Assembly: GCF_002705925.1 (NCBI RefSeq)
Contig: NZ_NKRE01000001.1
Span: forward strand, 1,298,824 to 1,362,823
Reading direction: 5' to 3'
Length of the DNA: 64,000 nt
Source: Mycobacterium ostraviense
GTDB taxonomy: Bacteria > Actinomycetota > Actinomycetes > Mycobacteriales > Mycobacteriaceae
Shown: positions 58,625 through 64,000 of the stretch, in pieces
Position numbering within the stretch: the stretch's first letter is position 1
How the letters are laid out: the number at the start of each line of letters is the position of its first letter
Made by a program: the position numbers and the translations under genes
Notes under the pieces: generated by a model
What the model was told of the DNA's origin: nothing
Database searches by the model: none
The model's input: the letters and a program-made list of their open reading frames with translations, nothing else

Positions 58625-59344
58625 ATGAACGCCGCGGCGATGGCGGGGACAATCGTCGGTTCGCTCTTACTGCCGGTCACGGGCGTGATCCTGCTGATCG
58701 CCGGAATACGGAAGCGCTCGGCGGCACGTGAACAAGCCTCGATCGGGTATTCACCGGGCTATCCGCCGCCTGCCTATCCGGCCGCCGGTCAGCCGGGCTA
58801 CGGCGGGTACCCACCCGGTTATCCGATGCCGCCGCAGCCGAAGTCGGCCGGTACCGGCCTCATCGTCACCGGCATCGTGCTGCTTGCCGTCGGGGCGCTG
58901 GCAGTGGTCGGAACCCTCGCCAATGCCGTACGACACTCCACCCGCCTGGCGATCGGCGACTGCCTGACCAACGCGATCCTGACCGACAATCCCGATTGGC
59001 GTCCGAGTAGTTGCTCGAATAAAGACGCGGTCCTGCAATACGCCGCCAACACCGACTCGATAGGAAATTGTCCGGACGGCAAGCGGAACGACAGCAGCTA
59101 CCTGTCGGCGGAGCACAACGGCGTACGGATGTGCTTTGCAGCCAACCTTCTTCAGGGCCAGTGCTACGCCTCCGAGCACGACGACAAGACGGTCCGCCAA
59201 ACAAGCTGCACCAGCGGCACGGTCAGGATCGTCAAACGAGTCGACGGCGGCACCGATGCGTCCGCTTGTCCCAAACGCACTCGTGCCCTGACGTATACAC
59301 AGCCGAAAAGGACCTACTGCACCGAACGCGTTGGCAGCAGTTGA
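58625..59344 (+). CDS. Membrane protein with Pro/Gly/Tyr-rich linker and Cys-rich outer domain
   Basis: The 239-aa protein (ATG 58625 after GGGAGGAG) has a first hydrophobic segment (GSLLLPVTGVILLIAGI) and a linker of PGYPPPAYPAAGQPGYGGYP type. A second TM helix (GLIVTGIVLLAVGALAVVG) is followed by an outward domain with about eight cysteines (IGDCLTN, PSSCSNKD, GNCPDG, RMCFA, GQCYAS, QTSCTS, SACPK, TYCTE). This is the layout of mycobacterial septum-formation/LppU-like proteins. Function is unknown. Confidence 0.8.
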   Translation: MNAAAMAGTIVGSLLLPVTGVILLIAGIRKRSAAREQASIGYSPGYPPPAYPAAGQPGYGGYPPGYPMPPQPKSAGTGLIVTGIVLLAVGALAVVGTLANAVRHSTRLAIGDCLTNAILTDNPDWRPSSCSNKDAVLQYAANTDSIGNCPDGKRNDSSYLSAEHNGVRMCFAANLLQGQCYASEHDDKTVRQTSCTSGTVRIVKRVDGGTDASACPKRTRALTYTQPKRTYCTERVGSS

Positions 59345-59444
59345 ATCCCGCGCTTCGCGATCGGCTTCGGCCCGCAAAGGCCATCGACGGCAGCGTTACC
59401 CCGGCGCCACTGTCTCGGTGTTGCCGTCCACCAGCTACTGTTCG

Positions 59445-60120
59445 TCAATTCGCTTGATTAGACGTACTTTTCGACGTGTGACCACGATGCCTACGGTGCC
59501 CAGCGCCGGTGATTTCGAGGATCATTCCCATCGCCTGCATGACCAGCAGGGCAGCGAAGAAGCCGGCCATGTTGACGATGCCCTTGGCGGTACCCGGCGT
59601 CGCGCTGGGGTTGAACGTCCGCGCGACGTCAAATCCGATCATCGACGCCGGTCCCCCGACGGAGATGACAACGACCAATGCGACCAGCAACCACGGCGGA
59701 GCGCGCCCCGGCAGCGCCGGCATGACGGTTCAGGCCATGACGTTGCCGGCATCACGGCCAGCGCGGCAGCCGATGTGTAAGCGGTGGTTCAGCAGTCGCC
59801 AGGCAGTATCGCCAAAAACGGCACGGCCGAGAGCAACTGCCCGAGCTGACCGCAGATGTAGGTCAGCTGGGTGACGAGTGGGACACGCCTGGGCGCAAAC
59901 CAGTACGAGACCAGACGCAGATGAACGTCACCGCGTCGCCCAGGCCGACAACCGCACGCGCGGCGACGGCCGTCGGCAACCACCCGGTGGACACCAGGAT
60001 GAAGTGGCCAGCGGCCATCAGGGTTGCGCCGCTGACGATCAGCGCCCGTGAGCCGAAACGGTCGAGCAGTACTCCGGCGGGACTCTGGGTGCCTGAATAG
60101 TCGACGAGCTGCAGCCGAGC
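59445..60120 (-). pseudogene. Decayed MFS transporter gene
   Basis: Three fragments on the minus strand read in order as a major facilitator protein. At 60110-59920: SPAGVLLDRFGSRALIVSGA with ARAVVGLGDAVTFICV (motif A DRFGSR). At 59918-59789, one frame over: LVSYWFAPRRVPLVTQLTYI, ending at a TGA that probably replaced Trp (GDC* TTAYTSAAALAVM). At 59723-59445: GGPASMIGFDVARTFNPSAT with GIVNMAGFFAALLVMQAMG, the C-terminal helices. The 5' end is missing, and most central helices are lost. The product cannot function. Confidence 0.75.
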
Positions 60121-60130
60121 CGGATAGTAA

Positions 60131-60158
60131 TGTACATTTGTACATGTACATTCGTACA
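60131..60158. promoter_or_regulatory. Palindromic operator upstream of mmr
   Basis: TGTACATT, then the perfect core TGTACATGTACA (60139-60150), then TTCGTACA form a 28-bp imperfect palindrome with TGTAC half-sites repeated at 8-bp spacing. It ends 12 bp before the mmr start. Probable binding site of the TetR protein encoded downstream (Rv3066-like; the M. tuberculosis homologue binds a similar TGTACA-type site, from memory). Confidence 0.75.
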
Positions 60159-60170
60159 CGAGGAGGCGTC

Positions 60171-60491
60171 TTGGCTTATCTGTTTCTGTTCTGCGCGATC
60201 TTCGCCGAGGTGGTCGCGACCAGTCTGCTCAAGGGCACCGAGGGGTTCACCCGGCTGTGGCCGACAGTGGTCTGCCTGGCCGGTTACGCCGTCGCGTTCG
60301 GTCTGTTGGCGTTGTCGATCGCACGCGGCATGCAGACCGACGTCGCCTATGCGTTGTGGTCGGCGATCGGCACGGCCGCCATCGTGCTGATCGCCGTGCT
60401 GCTCGGCTCGCCGGTGTCGCTGGCGAAGATCCTGGGCGTCGGGCTGATCATCGGCGGGGTGCTCACGTTGAACCTTGCCGGTGCGCATTGA
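60171..60491 (+). CDS. mmr: SMR family multidrug efflux protein
   Basis: The 106-aa four-helix protein begins at TTG 60171 after GAGGAGG (LAYLFLFCAIFAEVVATSLL). The essential membrane Glu of the SMR family is in IFAEVVATS. Later GMQTDVAYALWSAIGTAAIV and LNLAGAH are nearly identical to M. tuberculosis Mmr (Rv3065, from memory). It exports cationic dyes and quaternary amines by proton exchange. The TTGA overlap with the next gene shows a two-gene operon under the palindromic operator. Confidence 0.95.
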   Translation: MAYLFLFCAIFAEVVATSLLKGTEGFTRLWPTVVCLAGYAVAFGLLALSIARGMQTDVAYALWSAIGTAAIVLIAVLLGSPVSLAKILGVGLIIGGVLTLNLAGAH

Positions 60492-61045
60492 CCGCGGAAT
60501 CCCACCGCCGCCCCCGCGACCCGGTCGGGCGCCGGCAGGCGATCATCGAGGCGGCGGGGCGGGTGATCGCCCGGCGCGGCCTCGGGGAACTGACGCACCG
60601 CCGGGTCGCCGCGGAAGCCGATGTTCCGGTCGGGTCGACGACCTACTACTTCAGCGACCTCGGGACCCTGCGCGAAGCCGCACTCGCCCACGCCGCGACG
60701 AGCGCAGCCGATTGGCTGGAGCAGTGGCGGCGCGATCTCGACCGGGCCGCCGATCTTCCCGTCACCCTGGCGCGGCTCACCGCCGACTACCTGACCGACC
60801 CCGACCGGCACCGCACACTGAGCGAGTTGTACGTCGCGGCAAGTCACCGGCCGGAGTTACAGTCCCTGGCCCGGCTGTGGCCGGAGGGCCTGGTAGCGCT
60901 GCTCGAACCGCGCATCGGCCGACGGGCCGCCGAAGCGGTGACCGTTTTCCTCGACGGCGCAACGCTGCATGCGCTGATCACTGGCACTCCGCTCAGCGTC
61001 GAGGCCCTCACGGATGCGGTCGCCAGGCTGGCGGCCGACACGTGA
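60488..61045 (+). CDS. TetR repressor of mmr (Rv3066-like)
   Basis: The 185-aa protein starts at TTG 60488, overlapping the mmr stop (TTGA). Helix-turn-helix region: AIIEAAGRVIARRGLGELTH, RRVAAEADVPVGSTTYYFSD. The C-terminal domain is the ligand pocket with DGATLHALITGTPLS. Position and coupling support autoregulation of the mmr unit by binding the 60131-60158 palindrome and release by effluxed cations. Confidence 0.9.
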   Translation: MTAESHRRPRDPVGRRQAIIEAAGRVIARRGLGELTHRRVAAEADVPVGSTTYYFSDLGTLREAALAHAATSAADWLEQWRRDLDRAADLPVTLARLTADYLTDPDRHRTLSELYVAASHRPELQSLARLWPEGLVALLEPRIGRRAAEAVTVFLDGATLHALITGTPLSVEALTDAVARLAADT

Positions 61046-61061
61046 GCGATGCCTCGTCGAA

Positions 61062-61109
61062 CGTGACGCCAGTGTCACGCTCAAGGCCGAGCGTGACACT
61101 GGCGTCACG
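61062..61109. terminator. Perfect 21-bp palindrome between TetR and DoxX genes
   Basis: Left arm CGTGACGCCAGTGTCACGC.. (61062-61082) is complementary over all 21 bases to 61089-61109, with loop AAGGCC. It lies 17 bp after the TetR stop, and the right arm contains the doxX stop codon (61105-61107). Each arm also contains its own small inverted repeat (GTGACGCCAGTGTCAC). Convergent placement suggests a two-way terminator; no T-run. Confidence 0.65.
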
Positions 61110-61536
61110 CTGAGCGCCGCGCTGCTCGCAACGCGTCGATCGAATAGGTACCCGCGCCGGTGAAGACCAGCAGGAAAAAGCCGAAGCAGAAGAGGATCGC
61201 CAGAACTCCGCCGTTGCCCGCCGGCGGATCGCCGATGGGCCAGAGCGAGCGCGGTTGGTGCATCCAAAAATAGGCCACGGCCATTTCGCCCGAGGCGATG
61301 AACGCGGCAATACGGGTGAACAACCCGGCTGCCACCAACACGCCCGTGACCAGTTGGATCACGCCGGAATACCACGTGGGCCAGGATCCGAACTCAACGG
61401 CATACCTGGGAGGAACCGGCCACCGAAAGAGGGTCATCGAGCCGAAGCCGGCGAAGAGCAGGCCATAGACGAACCGAAAGAGGCTCAGCACAGCCGGCGA
61501 ATAACGGGAGAGGCGGTGGTTGCGATCATGCGCCAC
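61105..61536 (-). CDS. DoxX family membrane protein
   Basis: The 143-aa protein starts at GTG 61536 (MAHDRNHRLSRYSPAVLSLF). Four hydrophobic helices are visible, with FRFVYGLLFAGFGSMTLFRW and GVIQLVTGVLVAAGLFTRIA, the DoxX/SURF4-type core. DoxX proteins in mycobacteria take part in membrane redox defence (with SodA and SseA). Size and context suggest it could be the Rv3064c equivalent, but I cannot be sure. Convergent with the mmr regulator. Confidence 0.88.
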   Translation of the reverse strand: MAHDRNHRLSRYSPAVLSLFRFVYGLLFAGFGSMTLFRWPVPPRYAVEFGSWPTWYSGVIQLVTGVLVAAGLFTRIAAFIASGEMAVAYFWMHQPRSLWPIGDPPAGNGGVLAILFCFGFFLLVFTGAGTYSIDALRAARRSA

Positions 61537-61642
61537 AGCCCAACGTTACGGGCGAGCGGTCCGGCGACGCGCGCCGCCGTGTCGAACCGTAGAAGATCAG
61601 CGTCGCGTTTTTCGCTCATGCCTAATTGGGAACTCTCGATCC

Positions 61643-61891
61643 ATGAGCACCCCACCGGAAGTAAGGAGACTCATCGACGCCCTCGCCGAGGATGTCTACG
61701 ACGCCTACGACGGCATCGAATATTCCGGACCTCAATACAGCAGGGGGCAGGGAATGCAGGCGGCACGGTATCTGGCGAGAAAGCTGATTCGTCAAGGCTG
61801 GCGAAAAACCGCTGGCCAAAGCCTCCCCTATTGCCCCCATGGGACGCCGACATGTTACGACCCTGCGCCGCACGAGCGCTGCGAGCTGTAA
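61643..61891 (+). CDS. Small uncharacterised protein
   Basis: This 82-aa frame starts MSTPPEVRRLIDALAEDVYD at ATG 61643 and runs to 61891 with AYDGIEYSGPQYSRGQGMQA and ARYLARKLIRQGWRKTAGQ, then a Cys/Pro-rich end (PYCPHGTPTCYDPAPHERCEL is the last 21 residues, given here in part as YCPHG...ERC). A likely helical N-half and a CxxxxxxC-type C-half suggest a real, cytoplasmic small protein. I do not recognise the family. Confidence 0.5.
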   Translation: MSTPPEVRRLIDALAEDVYDAYDGIEYSGPQYSRGQGMQAARYLARKLIRQGWRKTAGQSLPYCPHGTPTCYDPAPHERCEL

Positions 61892-62041
61892 GCGACAACT
61901 GACTCTCGCCGGGCGCACGTGCCTCGGCGTCGCGGTCACCAGGACCCCTTGCGACCATTGGGTACAAACAGTCGGGCGGTTGCTCGCCGCTGGCCGACGC
62001 TGCGTCGCGGCGCAACCACTTCAACGGTAATGGGACAAGGC

Positions 62042-62971
62042 ATGAACACTGACAAGATCGACGATGAGAATATCGGCGCGGCTACCCGGCACTCGACGTC
62101 CTACGCGATTCCCGCCGACGTCGAACAACGGCCCGTTCTGGTCGTCGGAGCAGGTACGCTCGGCGCTCGTATCGCGCTGATGTTCGCCCTGGGCGGCAGC
62201 GCGGTACGCATCTACAACCGCACCCCGGATCGCGCCGAATCCGCCAAGCGCTTCGTGGCCGAGCAACTACCGCACGTACGCGACATGCTCGCTGTGACCG
62301 GGCCGGCGGGAACCGTTGAGGTCGTCACACCGCTCGAGGATGCCGTTGCCGGGACCTGGCTCATCATCGAGTCGGTAGCAGAAGATCTCGCGATCAAGCG
62401 GCCGCTGCTGGCCGCTATCGACGAAGTCGCCGACCAGGACGCGATCGTGGCGACCAACTCGTCGTCATATCCGAGCAGCCAGATGGCCGACGCCGTCAAG
62501 CACCCCGAGAGGCTGCTGAACATCCATTTCCTGATGCCCCCGCTTGCCAACAGTGTCGAATTGATGTCCTGCGGCACGACCGACAGCGCGATCATCGACG
62601 CGCTGAAAGAACTTCTGCCCCGCTACCGGCTCACGCCATTCGAGGTGCGGCGGGAGAGCGTCGGCTTCATCTTCAACCGCATCTGGGCCGCCATCAAACG
62701 CGAGGCGCTGATGGTCGTCCAGGAGGGCGTGGCGACGCCCGAGGATGTCGACCGGATCTTTCAGGACGTCTTCCGCTCACCCGCCGGGCCGTTTCGCATG
62801 ATGGATCAGATCGGCCTCGACGTGGTGCTCGACGTCGAGGAGCACTACGCGCAGGTCCGCGACGACATACCCGAAGGCCCGCGCCTGCTGCTGCGCGAAT
62901 ACCTCGCTCGCGGGGACCTCGGAGTCAAGAGTGGCCGCGGGTTCTACTCCGACTATGACGCCGTGCTGTAG
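62042..62971 (+). CDS. 3-hydroxyacyl-CoA dehydrogenase
   Basis: The 309-aa protein (ATG 62042, after GGGACAAGG; ATG 62030 is possible) has NAD loop VVGAGTLGARIALMFALGGS, the catalytic His in NIHFLMPPLANSVELM, and a C-terminal 3HCDH domain with VGFIFNRIWAAIKREALMVV and SGRGFYSDY. It oxidises 3-hydroxyacyl-CoA to the 3-keto form with NAD+. The N-terminal ~25 residues are an extra, non-conserved leader. No beta-oxidation partner is directly adjacent. Confidence 0.92.
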   Translation: MNTDKIDDENIGAATRHSTSYAIPADVEQRPVLVVGAGTLGARIALMFALGGSAVRIYNRTPDRAESAKRFVAEQLPHVRDMLAVTGPAGTVEVVTPLEDAVAGTWLIIESVAEDLAIKRPLLAAIDEVADQDAIVATNSSSYPSSQMADAVKHPERLLNIHFLMPPLANSVELMSCGTTDSAIIDALKELLPRYRLTPFEVRRESVGFIFNRIWAAIKREALMVVQEGVATPEDVDRIFQDVFRSPAGPFRMMDQIGLDVVLDVEEHYAQVRDDIPEGPRLLLREYLARGDLGVKSGRGFYSDYDAVL

Positions 62972-63248
62972 TCCTCTGTGCTGCAATGGGTTTCAGGGTA
63001 CTTCGGTACGCCACTTTCGTCGCCATCGGTAGGCAGCCGGCGACGGTGGTTATCCCCCTTACGATTTCGTGGCCCAGCCGGAACGGTTCGCTGTCACGGC
63101 GGGTGTGGTCTGATCACGGGCGCCGTCGCCGACGGCATCGGCGCGATGGTCCAGGCGATTGCGTACCGATTGGATTTCCTTGACCGAAGACGCCATGCTC
63201 CGTAGTGCAAAGAGAAACATCTGTGTTGCCTAGTGATACGGAGGCGTG

Positions 63249-64000
63249 ATGGGAACTGACCGGGCCGGCACCGCACTGCCGTGGGTCGACGCAATCGCGG
63301 ACTCGTTTGCGCCCTACTCGTTCACCGACTTCCACCTCACGAAGCTGCCCGCCCTCAACGACAGGCATGGGTTCATGGTGGCCGACGACCTCGCGGGCGC
63401 GCCTCCGCTGGCCTTCCGCGTTCCCGACGGCACCACCTTCACCTGGCGAGCAACACCGCAGGGAATAGAAGCTGTCGCCGGTGACGCTGAGGCCGCGACT
63501 CTGGTCCAGGTGGACGAGGCGACCTTTTCGGAGTTCCTACATGCCCTGCTGACCGCCAGCGGATCGGTGCGCACCGACCGGGCACGGGTCATCCGCGGCT
63601 CGGTGGACGGGTGGCGGCGCTGGGAGCCGGCAATCCGAACGCTGTTGAGCGGCTTGCCGATCTACAGCGACGCGGTGTGGGACTCTCTCGTCGGCGCCGA
63701 CGGCCGACCGCTGGACCTGTACCGCTCGTTCGCCCCCGACGACGACCCGGACGAGATGCGCCACTTCTTCGAGGTTGCCGGTTACCTCCATATTCGCGGC
63801 GTCTACACGGCCGCCGAAACCGAAACTCTGGGCATGGAAGTGGAGCAGGTACGGGCCCGCGCCGAACCCGGCGATCCTTTCTCATGGTGGTCGGTCAACG
63901 CCGACGGTGCGGAGGTGGTGACCCGGATCAACTATCTCGGCCGGTATTCGGATGCGCTACAACAACTCTGCTTCGACGAGCGCCTGACCCACTTCGCCCG
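63249..64000 (+). CDS. SCP2-like / phytanoyl-CoA dioxygenase-like protein, 3' end cut by window
   Basis: The frame opens at ATG 63249 (MGTDRAGTALPWVDAIADSF) and remains open to the window end, 250 codons. Residues about 25-155 resemble a sterol-carrier (SCP2) domain: FRVPDGTTFTWRATPQGIEA, LVQVDEATFSEFLHALLTAS. After about residue 170 it changes to a PhyH-like start: DEMRHFFEVAGYLHIRGVYT, then SWWSVNADGAEVVTRINYLG. The expected HxD...H iron ligands lie beyond the window. The fusion is inferred from pattern recall. The 277 bp before it contain no gene I can support. Confidence 0.65.
   Translation, partial: MGTDRAGTALPWVDAIADSFAPYSFTDFHLTKLPALNDRHGFMVADDLAGAPPLAFRVPDGTTFTWRATPQGIEAVAGDAEAATLVQVDEATFSEFLHALLTASGSVRTDRARVIRGSVDGWRRWEPAIRTLLSGLPIYSDAVWDSLVGADGRPLDLYRSFAPDDDPDEMRHFFEVAGYLHIRGVYTAAETETLGMEVEQVRARAEPGDPFSWWSVNADGAEVVTRINYLGRYSDALQQLCFDERLTHFA

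Noticed and set aside
62972..63248. Short frames between the 3-hydroxyacyl-CoA dehydrogenase and the SCP2-PhyH-like gene
   Set aside because: They show no signal, domain or ribosome binding site; the interval is taken as promoter and spacer.

Overview
The window is GC-rich and comes from a slow-growing Mycobacterium. It carries PE_PGRS and PPE_MPTR genes, a yrbE/mce import operon, cyp136, many TetR/SDR/FadE/FadD genes, and a gene order that follows (from memory) M. tuberculosis Rv3045 to Rv3066. The species cannot be fixed from the sequence alone. It is not M. tuberculosis itself: about 25 kb of genes sit between the cstA and mmr orthologues, and nrdE is interrupted by an intein.

Layout. 1-4.2 kb: 3' part of adhC, a DUF3349 gene, and a PE_PGRS gene with a tandemly duplicated PGRS module and a frameshift. 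4.4-12.6 kb: class Ib ribonucleotide reductase, as nrdF2 and the nrdH-nrdI-nrdE operon, with a Baeyer-Villiger-type monooxygenase and a TetR gene between them. nrdE contains a 414-residue LAGLIDADG intein at its redox-active cysteine. Both nrd units have a pair of NrdR-like boxes offset by exactly 32 bp. 12.6-20.7 kb: FMN reductase/TetR/dinP, a PPE_MPTR gene with two frameshifts, and the SDR-TetR/cyp136 divergent unit with a perfect palindromic operator. 20.7-22.8 kb: two tandem tiny lipoprotein-like genes and a MEDS-HATPase regulator. 22.9-29.1 kb: an acyl-CoA catabolic block (duplicated GntR, thiolase-like protein, DUF35 partner, fadE22, SDR) in which two promoters share a 10-bp motif. 29.2-34.4 kb: ligB, a GNAT-AAA+ fusion, cstA.

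34.4-44.9 kb: a complete mce operon on the minus strand (yrbEA, yrbEB, mceA-F, two Mce-associated genes), with most junctions overlapping. 45-58.5 kb: accessory genes that look like a stress/lipid block. These are SpoIIAA-like, CAP and DUF732 genes; an Hsp70-nitroreductase pair behind a DosR-like box; a fadD-WS/DGAT-cNMP-binding operon; an FAD amine oxidase-like gene; an SDR; a class III adenylyl cyclase; and a bifunctional AdhE. 58.6-64 kb: a membrane protein, a wrecked MFS gene, the mmr/TetR efflux unit with its operator, DoxX, a small unknown gene, a 3-hydroxyacyl-CoA dehydrogenase and the start of an SCP2-PhyH-like gene.

Three near-perfect long palindromes lie at gene ends and probably act as terminators. 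No rRNA, tRNA, IS element or CRISPR array was seen. Database comparisons are from memory and no searches were run. The strongest single observation is the NrdE intein. The PE/PPE frameshifts may be sequencing or assembly errors.
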